Assembly: GCA_002698985.1 (NCBI GenBank)
Contig: PAAY01000064.1
Coordinates: forward strand, 1-64,000
Reading direction: 5' to 3'
Length of the DNA stretch: 64,000 bases
Origin: Saprospirales bacterium
Lineage (GTDB): Bacteria; Bacteroidota; Bacteroidia; Chitinophagales; Saprospiraceae
Made by a program: the position numbers and the translations under genes. This document shows, in pieces, positions 43,192 through 52,283 of this stretch (positions within the stretch are counted from its first letter, which is position 1; every line of letters starts with the position of its first letter). The notes beneath the pieces were generated by a model. The model made no database searches. It saw nothing but the letters and a program-made list of their open reading frames with translations, and was not told the origin of the DNA.

Positions 43192-45408
43192 TCAGTTGCG
43201 GAGTTTAACCAGTTTCAGCGTTCGTTTCTCCGAAGGGGTGATCAGCTCCAGGTAATAGACCCCGTCGTCGAGGTTGCCGGTTTCAAATTCGCGGGAATGG
43301 AACCCGCTGTCCTGGAGTTCACGGTCGGCCAGGCGGCGCTGCAGGCGGCCGGTTTGGTCGTACAGCAGCAAACTGACTTCGGTGGTCTGCGGCAGGTCGT
43401 ATTGCAAGCGGAAGCTGCCAGAGAAGGGGTTGGGGTAGGCAGTGCATTGCAGCGAAGCTGCTACAGAAGCCGTCGGTTTTGGATGTGTTCCGGGAAGGGT
43501 CAGCACGGCACTGCGGCTGCCCAGGCCGGCGCTGGAAGCACCACAGGGAGCGATAAATGCGTGAAAGTCATCGCCGCTGCGGAAGCCGGGGCGCAACACG
43601 ACGTGATGGCCGGCCTGGAAGGAAACCAGCGTGCCGTTGGCGGCGATGTTGCAGTCGGAATAAATGTCGTTGAGGGCCACGGCGCTGTAAGGCAGCAAAA
43701 GGCCGTGGATGGCGTTCAGGCTGGGACAGTCGATGGCGATGTCGTAGCCCAGCGCATCGCTGGTGTAAAGGCCCACGGCCGCCCAGGCCCGTGCGGTTTG
43801 AAACACCTCGTTGGAACAGGAACCGAACAAATCCTCAGCTGCCTGGATGGCGCCGTCTTTGGCGGCGGCGTAGTCGGAGGTGGGCCCCAGGTAGGTGGTC
43901 AGGTTGCGGTAGGCGATGCGGGCGGCATTCACCGGGCCGATGCCCTGCACCTCGAAATAATCACCGTTGTCGTTGAAGCCGGAGCCGCCCTGCGAGAGCA
44001 GGTAGAACCAGTAGTTCTGCACGCCGCTGTTGGTATGCACCCCGCCGTTGTCAATGCTGTCGGCGGTGGTGGGGAACCAGTTGGTGCCGAGGTAGGTGTC
44101 AGGGTCACCGAAGTTCCCGGGTGCCGACAGATCACGGATGGCACCGCGGTCGCCGCCCACTAGCCAGTCCATAGTTCCTTCGGTAAACAGCTCCACCATT
44201 TCCCCGAAGATATCGCTGAACGACTCGTTGAGGGCGCCGGACTCTCCGAGGTATTGCAGTCCTGCGCTGAACTGCGTCACGGCATGCGTAAACTCGTGCC
44301 CCACGATGTCCACCGAGTTCCAGTCGTCGGTGGCGGTGGCGGTGGCATTGTCGCCGAAGCGAAGCACCTGCGAGCCGGGGCTCCAACTGGCGTTGCTCCA
44401 GTAGGTATTTCCGGAAGAGCTGATGAAGCCGGCCTCGTTGTAGCCGTTGATATTGGCGGCGCTGTCGTCGTAGCTGTCACGGCCGTGTTGGGTCAGGTAG
44501 TACTGCCAGCTTTGGCGCAAGCCGAAGTAGGTCTGCACGGCGCTGGTGTTGGTCCATACATTGTCGCCGTCCACGTATTCCGTCGCAAAGGCGGTGGAGG
44601 CAGAATCGTTGCCGTTGAAAACGTGGATGTTGGGTGACTGACAGTCGTCCAGCAGGATGAAGCTGGAGCCGGACTGGTCGCTGTTCACGGTCACGTTGCC
44701 GTTCCAGGTGGTGTTGCCGGTACCGGGATCGCAGTGGATGTCGAGCGGGATCTTGCGGATCAGCTCGCCGGTGTAGGCGTTGAGCAGTACGGTTGCGGAG
44801 CGCCCGTCGTCGGTGAAGATGTCGAATGCCCAGCAAAGCTGCATGTTGTCGGGGCTGTAGCCTTTGCGCAGGTCGGCGCATTCCCACACCATTTTTCCCT
44901 TCGGGTAAAAAGAGGTGTCGGGGTTTTCGGTTCGCTGGCGCAACTGGGCGGTGGCCTTTTCGTCCAGCCAGAGGTAGCTGGTGGAGGGCACTGCATCCAG
45001 GGCTTTCACAACGGCCTTGCTCTCGTTCATCCAGCCGGGAGGGGGAGCCGGGATGCCGGCCACCAGTTTGCCATTGGCCAGCTGCACCCGGCCGTCTTTT
45101 TCGTGCAGTTGGTACTCCAGCCCCCGCACCGGAAATCCGTGTGCAAATTGCTGAAGGCGGTAGTGGGTCATGCCCAGTTCATCGGTTTTGACGCTGCTGA
45201 TGCGCAGCTCGTCAGCAACCGGAAGTTGAAGGGCCGGGCGCAGCGCCTGCAGAAAGTCGGCAGCCGGCAGTGAAAGCTCCGGTCGCACTTTCAGCCACTC
45301 GGCGGTGCTGCCAGGCCGGGCCAGTTGGAGGAGGGCCTCGTTTTGCCCGAAGGCAATGCCCATCCAGCCCAACAAGCCTATGCTTAAGGTGATGATATGC
45401 TTTTTCAT
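43192..45408 (-). CDS. M4 family metallopeptidase with T9SS sorting domain
   Basis: Secreted zinc protease of 738 residues related to thermolysin. A signal peptide (1-21) and an FTP-type propeptide (about 30-200) precede the catalytic domain. The zinc motif is VGHEFTHAVTQFSAGL, with the third ligand in GALNESFSDIFGEMVE. NGGVHTNSGVQNYWFYLLS supplies the conserved catalytic histidine region. The last 80 residues form a T9SS type A sorting domain (TAYPNPFSGSFRLQYDL ... DDGVYYLELITPSEKRTLKLVKL), so it is exported through SprA and attached to or released from the surface. An MtN3-free linker with HVVLRPGF-type motifs (common in Bacteroidota sorted proteins) precedes it. It probably degrades external protein for nutrition. 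Confidence 0.95.
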   Translation of the reverse strand: MKKHIITLSIGLLGWMGIAFGQNEALLQLARPGSTAEWLKVRPELSLPAADFLQALRPALQLPVADELRISSVKTDELGMTHYRLQQFAHGFPVRGLEYQLHEKDGRVQLANGKLVAGIPAPPPGWMNESKAVVKALDAVPSTSYLWLDEKATAQLRQRTENPDTSFYPKGKMVWECADLRKGYSPDNMQLCWAFDIFTDDGRSATVLLNAYTGELIRKIPLDIHCDPGTGNTTWNGNVTVNSDQSGSSFILLDDCQSPNIHVFNGNDSASTAFATEYVDGDNVWTNTSAVQTYFGLRQSWQYYLTQHGRDSYDDSAANINGYNEAGFISSSGNTYWSNASWSPGSQVLRFGDNATATATDDWNSVDIVGHEFTHAVTQFSAGLQYLGESGALNESFSDIFGEMVELFTEGTMDWLVGGDRGAIRDLSAPGNFGDPDTYLGTNWFPTTADSIDNGGVHTNSGVQNYWFYLLSQGGSGFNDNGDYFEVQGIGPVNAARIAYRNLTTYLGPTSDYAAAKDGAIQAAEDLFGSCSNEVFQTARAWAAVGLYTSDALGYDIAIDCPSLNAIHGLLLPYSAVALNDIYSDCNIAANGTLVSFQAGHHVVLRPGFRSGDDFHAFIAPCGASSAGLGSRSAVLTLPGTHPKPTASVAASLQCTAYPNPFSGSFRLQYDLPQTTEVSLLLYDQTGRLQRRLADRELQDSGFHSREFETGNLDDGVYYLELITPSEKRTLKLVKLRN

Positions 45409-45426
45409 TTTTCAGGTTGTTAAATG

Positions 45427-45514
45427 GTTTTTGATGAGGTTTTTTGATGAGGTTTTTTGATGAGGTTTTTTGATGAGGTTTTTGAGGTTTTTTGAAGGTT
45501 TTTGAAGGTTTTTT
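45427..45514. repeat. 13-bp tandem repeat GATGAGGTTTTTT and related decamers
   Basis: Four copies of GATGAGGTTTTTT (the last one base shorter) start at 45433, 45446, 45459 and 45472. They are followed by GAGGTTTTTT and two GAAGGTTTTT units at 10-base spacing. The array lies 20 bases upstream of the M4 peptidase start, in the leader or promoter. A similar array precedes moeA. Confidence 0.88.
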
Positions 45515-45523
45515 CCAGCACCC

Positions 45524-47074
45524 TCAGTTCTTCGATTCTTCAATTCCTCGATTCCTCAACAACTCAATCTGCTTCTGCTGCTCGATGACGATGAGCGTAA
45601 GCTCTTCGATCTTCTGAAGCAAGATGGCCTGCATTTCGCCGAGGGCGATGCCCTGGTCGGCCACTTCACTGGCAGAGGGCACCCCGGGGAGGTGTTTGTT
45701 GGCTTTGATGAAAGCCTCCCATTCGGTGGTGCTGGGCAGTTGGTAATCCTCTTCAAAAACGTAGTCGGGCCAGTCAGCCTGGAGGGATACTCTCACTTCT
45801 TCGCAAATCAGCTTGCCGGCGATGGCTGCCCGGTAGCCGCTAGGCATGGAAGCGCTGTTGACGCCTACCCGAAGGTTGTCGGTGGCAAAGAGGTCGTTGC
45901 CGGCTTCTACATCGGCTGCGGCTATTACATCGTTGCCGGCCTCCACATCAACGCTGGCTCTGACATCGTTGAAAGCTTGGACATTGACACCGGCTGTGAC
46001 GTCGTTAACGGCTTGCACATTGACACCAGCTTTTACATCGAAAGCTGCGATTACATTTTGTCCGGCGGTCACATCGCCAAAGTCGGCGGACACATTGCCG
46101 AGGAGGGCTTTGACATTTTGCGAAGCTTCCACGTCGCCGGTGCTGGCGGTCACGTTTTGGGCAACCAGGTTGCCATTCGGAGCCAGCAGGTGGCCGTTTT
46201 GCGAGGTGATGTTCTGATCGGCAGAAATTTCACCTGAGAGGGCAGTGATGTTTCCATTTTGCGAAGTGATGTTCTGATCGGCGAGTACATTGCCGCTGAG
46301 CGCCTGGAGGTCGCCGGCTTCGGCAATGAAATTTCCGTGCTTCGCAATGAAGTCGCCGTTGTTGCCGTAGGCGATGAAATCTCCTTCACCGGGTGTGTCA
46401 CAGTCCACGGCCGGGCTGGCGCCGCCAAAGGCCACCACATTGCCCTGCTCGGCGATGAGGTTTTTGGTGGTTTTGAAGCACTCGGTTTCCAGCGTTCCGC
46501 AAACCCTGAGGCCGGGGCATCCAACGTACACCCCACCTTCGAAATCGCCGTTGTGGTTGATGGCCAGCACATCACCGGGCAGGCCGGTGAAGCCATCCGT
46601 GTCAGTGTGAGTGAAGGCCTCACCACCGTCGGCAAAAGGACTGGCAAGGCCGAGGAAAATCCGCTGTCCCCGCACGATGGTGTTGCCGTTGATGTCGAGC
46701 AGTTCCTGTGGATTGGCGAGGCCGATTCCGATGTTGCCGTTTTCGAGGATGGTCATGCGCTCGTGGTTGAAGAGGTCGGAGCCGCCGGTGTAGAATGCCA
46801 GCCGTCCGGGCAGGTATCCGGGGGTTGGAGTTCCGGTCACATAGGTTCTGATGGCGGTACTGGACTGGTATTCGTCGCCGGGTGTCCAGCCCCGGAAGTG
46901 CATAGTGCCGAGGATTTCGCCGTCTTCAACGGGCAGCTTGGCGCCGGTGGTGGCGGAATTGTAGCGGTTGAGGTAGAGGTCAACGACCTGTCCGCTGATT
47001 TGTGCGCTGAGGTCTTGTGCGAAAAAGAGGCTCAGGAACAGAGCCATGATCGGGAAAGTTTTCATTCGGTTCAT
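45524..47074 (-). CDS. Secreted hexapeptide-repeat beta-solenoid protein
   Basis: Exported protein of 516 residues without a recognised named family. A signal peptide (MNRMKTFPIMALFLSLFFAQ) is followed by a domain resembling tail-fibre-like Bacteroidota proteins (GTMHFRGWTPGDEY, ERMTILENGNIGIGLANPQELLDINGN). From about 200 to 410 there is a hexapeptide periodicity, for example GDVTAG-QNVIAA-FDVKAG and NDVIAA-ADVEAG-NDLFAT, with pattern x-[ND]-[VIL]-x-A-x, expected to form a beta-solenoid. The C-terminus (KANKHLPGVPSASEVADQG, then a coiled coil EIEELTLIVIEQQKQIELL-like) matches the usual ending of such surface proteins and may trimerise. There is no T9SS domain. It lies between two sorted-protein genes. 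Function unknown, structural or adhesive by inference. Confidence 0.72.
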   Translation of the reverse strand: MNRMKTFPIMALFLSLFFAQDLSAQISGQVVDLYLNRYNSATTGAKLPVEDGEILGTMHFRGWTPGDEYQSSTAIRTYVTGTPTPGYLPGRLAFYTGGSDLFNHERMTILENGNIGIGLANPQELLDINGNTIVRGQRIFLGLASPFADGGEAFTHTDTDGFTGLPGDVLAINHNGDFEGGVYVGCPGLRVCGTLETECFKTTKNLIAEQGNVVAFGGASPAVDCDTPGEGDFIAYGNNGDFIAKHGNFIAEAGDLQALSGNVLADQNITSQNGNITALSGEISADQNITSQNGHLLAPNGNLVAQNVTASTGDVEASQNVKALLGNVSADFGDVTAGQNVIAAFDVKAGVNVQAVNDVTAGVNVQAFNDVRASVDVEAGNDVIAAADVEAGNDLFATDNLRVGVNSASMPSGYRAAIAGKLICEEVRVSLQADWPDYVFEEDYQLPSTTEWEAFIKANKHLPGVPSASEVADQGIALGEMQAILLQKIEELTLIVIEQQKQIELLRNRGIEESKN

Positions 47075-47399
47075 TGTAGAATGGTTTTAATGAGTGATTA
47101 AAATTGAATGACTGTTGGTGCCCAAAGGCGGGTGCTGCCGAAGGCGGCAGCGGAAATTGGGTGTGAGGTGGGAAAACTGGTTTTTTGGGGTTGTCAGGCG
47201 TTTGCCGAAGGAGAGAATGGCAAGCCGGACGACCCTTATTCCCGGCAAGTGGCCCAGCGTTACCGAAGGGAAGAAAAATTTTGAAAAAAAAATTTTCCGA
47301 AGGGAAGGGGAAAGGGAAAGATAACAAGGGTGCCTAGCAGATTAAGACACACTTTGCCTGACAATCATTTTTAAGCCAGCGCAAACGGTCCGCCTTTGG
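47075..47399. other. Intergenic region rich in CCGAAGG motifs
   Basis: A stretch of about 325 bases with no gene. It contains four CCGAAGG motifs, two of them followed by GAAG and flanking an A/T-run block (AAAAATTTT). It separates the Kelch-like gene from the hexapeptide-repeat gene. No clear terminator was identified. Confidence 0.5.
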
Positions 47400-49019
47400 T
47401 CAGTTCTTAACAAATTGCCGGGCAGTCTGAAATTTACCGGAGGTCAAAACCAAAGAATAGGTACCCGATGAAAGTGTGTGCACCGGTAAGTGCATTTCAA
47501 ATTTCCCTGACGAAAGATCATGGCTTTCCGAAAGCTGAATTCTTCCATTCACATCAACTACCGACATGCTCAACTGCCCTGCCACCGGCAGCCCGAATGA
47601 GACCGTCAATTGCTCCGTAACCGGATTGGGGGCAACTTCAAGTCCGAAGAATTCTTCACCGTCAATGATTTCAACTGAGGTCGGTGCAGCTTCAATGAAC
47701 ACCTTGAAAACTTTTGTTGAAGCCTGGCTCTCTGTGCCTGTGTTTATAAAAAAGATGTTTGGCTGAGTACTTTCAATCCCGCCGACGAGGTAACCTGCAA
47801 GCTGCTTTCCGGTCCCAATGTTATCGAGATCAACCACGCCCTGACCGGAATAAATGGGCAGGTCCTCCACCGGAAGAAATTCTGCGCCTGCCCCGAGATA
47901 GGCCTCCAGTTCACCGATTTTCGATTCTGTCATGGTACCATCAGCCAGCCTGCTGACCACACTGATGGTTTTCACAAATGGCACGTCCGGGTCATCCACC
48001 AGGTTCCCGTCAGCATCGAGGTAATAGCGGCTGATGCCTCCAAAAAACACCGTGTGCATGCTGTTTTGCACAGCACTGTAAACCGGCAATTTGGCACTGT
48101 GGTAATTGCTGAGGAATTGCTGAAAACTGTCATTGACTGAATAACCTGCTTCGTCAACATCGACACTGTTGAGCCAGGGCAAGTCCACATCAAACTGAAA
48201 AACACCGCTGAACACAGTGAACCCTTGTGTACCGTCGGGAAATACCTGTGGAGCCATGTTGTAATCCCGGCGATGCAGGTTCAGGCTGTCAATGATTTCC
48301 TGGTAGTTCTGAATCGCGAGGTCATTGCCATCATCGAGCACTTCAAATGACCGGATGGCATTGGTATATTCCTGTAAAAAACCTGGCCCGTGCTGCGGTC
48401 CCATTGGATTGTAGCGACCTTCAAAGAGCTGACCTCCAACGAGGTAAAAGCGGTTGTTCAGTAACCCCAGCTGTCCCCCGGTTACCATCATCCGTTCATC
48501 ACCCATTTGCCGGAAATGAGGAGCCATAGGCCCACCGTTTTGAATTGCCTCCATCAAGCCGGGAAGGTTCACTGCCGTTAAAAACGGATGGGTGATCCAT
48601 TCGTCCAATTCTTCGCTGTAACCATAGCCCCCAACGAGGTACAATACCGTATCCCGCTGAACAAATTCCATGTTGGTACTTTGCAACTGCTCCCTCAAAT
48701 TGACAGGAAGTTCATCCACACTGCGCTGCCAGATTTGTTTTTCGTCAAAATCGGCAAGGGTGATTGTCGTGTTGTTTCCGTCCGGCTGAAATGCCGCAAA
48801 AGGCTGGCGGCGGTGCAGCCCATCGGTTCTTCCGCCTATGAAAACCCACTTTCCATCATGATGGCCTGCAACAAAGGACTGGATACCGGGAAAGGCAGGA
48901 AAGTTGACTGGTTCGACACTGATCGCGAATGGAAGGTCCTGAGCCGAAGAGGAAACATTCAGTACTGCTATCAAGATGATAGCAACCATCGTTTTCAGAA
49001 TAGATGTAGATGTCTTCAT
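47400..49019 (-). CDS. Kelch-like propeller protein with T9SS sorting domain
   Basis: Exported protein of 539 residues, starting at the ATG at 49019 (MKTSTSILKTMVAIILIAVL); the listed TTG lies two codons upstream. After the signal peptide, repeated segments such as GKWVFIGGRTDGLHRR, YLVGGYGYSEELDEW, MMVTGGQLGLLNNRFYLVGGQLF and LAGYLVGGIES have the GG-centred blade pattern of Kelch propellers. The C-terminal 75 residues form a T9SS type A sorting domain (EVAPNPVTEQLTVSFGLPVAGQL ... LSSGTYSLVLTSGK). It is predicted to be surface-exposed. Binding partner unknown. It is divergent from uvrA and upstream of the hexapeptide-repeat gene. Confidence 0.85.
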   Translation of the reverse strand: MKTSTSILKTMVAIILIAVLNVSSSAQDLPFAISVEPVNFPAFPGIQSFVAGHHDGKWVFIGGRTDGLHRRQPFAAFQPDGNNTTITLADFDEKQIWQRSVDELPVNLREQLQSTNMEFVQRDTVLYLVGGYGYSEELDEWITHPFLTAVNLPGLMEAIQNGGPMAPHFRQMGDERMMVTGGQLGLLNNRFYLVGGQLFEGRYNPMGPQHGPGFLQEYTNAIRSFEVLDDGNDLAIQNYQEIIDSLNLHRRDYNMAPQVFPDGTQGFTVFSGVFQFDVDLPWLNSVDVDEAGYSVNDSFQQFLSNYHSAKLPVYSAVQNSMHTVFFGGISRYYLDADGNLVDDPDVPFVKTISVVSRLADGTMTESKIGELEAYLGAGAEFLPVEDLPIYSGQGVVDLDNIGTGKQLAGYLVGGIESTQPNIFFINTGTESQASTKVFKVFIEAAPTSVEIIDGEEFFGLEVAPNPVTEQLTVSFGLPVAGQLSMSVVDVNGRIQLSESHDLSSGKFEMHLPVHTLSSGTYSLVLTSGKFQTARQFVKN

Positions 49020-49312
49020 TTTCAATGCTTTTCAGAAAATCACTGGCGGCAAAAAAAAGAGAAATTGGGAAGGCTGACGAATGACGATGGTCACAAAACG
49101 GAAATTCAGCCCATCCTGCCACAGCTGAGAATGCCCCTGGCGATCATCTGCTTCCAATTTCAGCTAGCGTCATCGGCTTCTTCTTCCTTCGGAAAACCCA
49201 AGCCAGGGCTCACCTGTTGGTGAAATGCCAAAACGGGTGCCTGGTCGGCACTACCCCGAACCCAATCGAATGGCTAACTTCGCAGGCCGGTTTCAAATCT
49301 TCTGAAAGATCC

Positions 49313-52192
49313 ATGCCTGAGTCCGCAAAAGAAAACACAGAAACACTCGTTGCCCCCCTCCCTGATGTCGTTGCCGAAGAGGAGGTGATTGAAGTGGTGG
49401 GTGCCAAAGAGCACAACCTGAAAGACATCAGTGTGCGCATACCGCGCAACCAACTGGTGGTGGTCACCGGCATCAGCGGTAGTGGCAAGAGTTCCCTGGC
49501 TTTTGACACCATTTACGCCGAAGGGCAGCGCCGCTACATGGAGACTTTCAATTCTTACGCCCGGCAGTTTTTGGGCAACATGGAGCGGCCGGAAGTGGAG
49601 ATGATCTCGGGTCTGAGTCCGGTCATTTCCATCGAGCAAAAGACCACCGGCCGCAACCCCCGCTCCACCGTTGGAACCATCACAGAGATTTACGACTTCC
49701 TGCGTTTGCTGTACGCCCGCATTGGCGAGGCCTACTCCTTTGCCACCGGCAAAAAGATGGTGCGCTACAACGAAGACCAGATGTTGCAGCAGATCATGGA
49801 GCGCTTCGACGGGAAAAAGATCCTGCTGCTGGCACCCCTGGTGCGGGGCCGCAAAGGCCATTACCGGGAGCTCTTCGACCAGATGCGCAAACAGGGCTAC
49901 ACCCGGGTGCGGGTTGATGGCGAGGTACTGGAGATGGAACCCGGCATGCAACTGGACCGCTACAAGGTGCACGACATCGAGCTGGTGGTGGACCGGCTGT
50001 CGGTAGCAGAGAAACGGCGCGATCGCATCTCCTCTTCCATGCAGACAGCCCTGCGCATGGGCAACGGCCTCATCATGGTGATGGAGATGGAAAAGGAGGG
50101 AGAACCCATTGCCTTCAGCAAAATGCTCATGGACCCCGAAACGGGCCTCAGCTACGAAGAGCCTTCACCCAACAGCTTTTCTTTCAACTCACCCTACGGC
50201 GCCTGCCCCGATTGCAACGGCCTTGGTCAGATGAACACCGTGGACATGGACAAGGTGATCCCCGACCCCAACAAGAGCATCGATGAGCAGGGCATTGCGC
50301 CCTTCAGGGAAGTGCGCGACAACTTTACCTTCAAACAACTGAAGGCCATTGCGAAGAAATACAAATTCAGCTTTTCAACGCCGGTCAAAGACATTCCGAA
50401 GAAAGCCCTCGACATCATCCTGCACGGCGGTGATGAGAGCTTCAAGATGAACCTCAGTTTCGCACAGTCGGAATACGTTTACAGCCTGGGCTACGAAGGC
50501 CTCATCAACCAGCTCAAACGCTGGTACGAGGAAACCACCTCGGAAAAAATACGCCAGTGGGCCGAAGAGTACATGACGGTGGCGGAGTGCCCTACCTGCA
50601 AGGGCCAGCGCCTGCGCATCGAAAGCCTGCATTTCAAGATCGGAGGAAAGAACATTTCCGAACTGGCGGAAATGGACCTCAGCACCCTGGCCGAGTGGAT
50701 GGACGAACTGGACCAACACCTCACCGACCGGCAAAAAACCATCGGACAGGAGGTGCTCAAGGAAATACGGCTGCGGCTGGGTTTCCTGCTCCACGTCGGG
50801 TTGGACTACCTCAGCCTGAATCGCCCGGCCCGGACCCTCTCAGGCGGTGAAAGCCAGCGCATCCGCCTCGCTACGCAAATCGGTTCGCAGCTCACCGGCA
50901 TCACCTACATCCTGGACGAACCGAGCATCGGCCTGCACCAGCGCGACAACCACCGCCTCATCGAGGCCCTCCGGGAATTGACCTACATAGGCAATACCGT
51001 CATCGTTGTGGAACACGACAAAGACATCATGCTGGCAGCTGATTACCTGATCGACCTGGGCCCGGGTGCCGGTCTGCACGGTGGGGAGATCGTTGCCGAA
51101 GGAAAGCCGGAAGAATTCAAAAAATTGCACACCCTGACGGCCGATTACCTCAACGGCCGCCGGAAAATTGAGGTGCCGAAAAAGCGCCGCAAAGGCACCG
51201 GCAAGAAGCTGGTGCTGAAAGGTGCCACCGGCCATAACCTGAAAAACGTAACCCTCAGCATACCGCTTGGAACATTTACCTGCGTGACGGGCGTGAGCGG
51301 CAGCGGCAAGAGCAGCCTCATCAACGAAACGCTCTACCCCATTTTGCGAAGCCACTTTTACAAAAGCCTGCAAAAGCCCCTGCCGTACAAGTCCATCAAA
51401 GGCCTGGAACACCTCGACAAGGTCATCGAGATCGATCAGTCGCCGATTGGCCGCACCCCCCGGTCCAACCCGGCTACCTACACCAAGCTTTTTGACGATA
51501 TCCGCAAGCTGTTCGCCGGATTGCCGGAGGCGAAGATCAGGGGCTACAAGCCTGGGCGCTTTTCATTCAACGTGAAGGGCGGGCGCTGTGAAGTTTGCCA
51601 GGGCAGCGGCAAGCGGGTCATCGAAATGAACTTCCTGCCAGATGTGTACGTGGATTGCGAAAGCTGCCTGGGCCGCCGCTACAACCGGGAAACGCTGGAA
51701 ATCCTTTACAAAGGGAAAAGCATCAACGATGTGCTGAATATGTCGGTGAGCGAGGCCGTGGAGTTCTTCGAAAAAATACCCAAAATCTACCGCCGGCTGA
51801 AAACCCTTGAGGATGTCGGGCTGGGCTACATCACCCTGGGCCAGCGAGCCACCACCCTCTCCGGTGGGGAAGCACAGCGGGTAAAGCTCTCCGAAGAACT
51901 CTCCAAACGGGACACCGGCAACACCCTCTACATCCTCGACGAGCCCACCACCGGTCTCCACTTCGAGGACATCCGGCACCTGCTGCGGGTGCTCAACAAA
52001 CTGGTGGACAAGGGCAACACCGTGCTCGTCATCGAACACAACCTCGACGTGGTGAAAATGGCCGACTGGATCATTGACCTCGGCCCCGAAGGTGGTAACC
52101 GCGGTGGCAACATCGTCTGCCAAGGCACTCCGGAGCAGGTGGCCAAAGTGAAGGAAAGCTTTACGGGGCAGTATTTGAAGGGGGAACTGTGA
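49313..52192 (+). CDS. uvrA: Excinuclease ABC subunit A
   Basis: DNA damage-recognition ATPase of nucleotide excision repair, 959 residues from the ATG at 49313 ([10 protein letters not shown]). The longer non-ATG start at 49217 adds 32 residues without homology features. Two ABC modules are present, with Walker [11 protein letters not shown] and [10 protein letters not shown] and signatures [11 protein letters not shown] and [11 protein letters not shown]. Zinc-binding cysteines are in [19 protein letters not shown] and [19 protein letters not shown]. The length is normal. The last 89 bases recur 2.2 kb downstream with only synonymous differences, so the present 3' end may come from an integrated element. 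A bidirectional terminator follows. Confidence 0.97.
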   Translation: MPESAKENTETLVAPLPDVVAEEEVIEVVGAKEHNLKDISVRIPRNQLVVVTGISGSGKSSLAFDTIYAEGQRRYMETFNSYARQFLGNMERPEVEMISGLSPVISIEQKTTGRNPRSTVGTITEIYDFLRLLYARIGEAYSFATGKKMVRYNEDQMLQQIMERFDGKKILLLAPLVRGRKGHYRELFDQMRKQGYTRVRVDGEVLEMEPGMQLDRYKVHDIELVVDRLSVAEKRRDRISSSMQTALRMGNGLIMVMEMEKEGEPIAFSKMLMDPETGLSYEEPSPNSFSFNSPYGACPDCNGLGQMNTVDMDKVIPDPNKSIDEQGIAPFREVRDNFTFKQLKAIAKKYKFSFSTPVKDIPKKALDIILHGGDESFKMNLSFAQSEYVYSLGYEGLINQLKRWYEETTSEKIRQWAEEYMTVAECPTCKGQRLRIESLHFKIGGKNISELAEMDLSTLAEWMDELDQHLTDRQKTIGQEVLKEIRLRLGFLLHVGLDYLSLNRPARTLSGGESQRIRLATQIGSQLTGITYILDEPSIGLHQRDNHRLIEALRELTYIGNTVIVVEHDKDIMLAADYLIDLGPGAGLHGGEIVAEGKPEEFKKLHTLTADYLNGRRKIEVPKKRRKGTGKKLVLKGATGHNLKNVTLSIPLGTFTCVTGVSGSGKSSLINETLYPILRSHFYKSLQKPLPYKSIKGLEHLDKVIEIDQSPIGRTPRSNPATYTKLFDDIRKLFAGLPEAKIRGYKPGRFSFNVKGGRCEVCQGSGKRVIEMNFLPDVYVDCESCLGRRYNRETLEILYKGKSINDVLNMSVSEAVEFFEKIPKIYRRLKTLEDVGLGYITLGQRATTLSGGEAQRVKLSEELSKRDTGNTLYILDEPTTGLHFEDIRHLLRVLNKLVDKGNTVLVIEHNLDVVKMADWIIDLGPEGGNRGGNIVCQGTPEQVAKVKESFTGQYLKGEL

Positions 52193-52224
52193 AGGAGCTT
52201 GGGAGTTGATCATGGGTAATCAGT

Positions 52225-52268
52225 AAAAAAAATTAGGCTTACCTGATCAGGTAAGCCTAATTTTTTTT
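52225..52268. terminator. Perfect 44-bp palindromic bidirectional terminator
   Basis: A 44-base perfect palindrome centred at 52246/52247 has a GC-containing core (TTAGGCTTACCTGATCAGGT), with eight A on the left and eight T on the right. It can terminate uvrA transcription from the left and the propeller gene from the right, 15 bases past that gene's stop. Confidence 0.92.
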
Positions 52269-52283
52269 CATTTTTTTCTCAGG

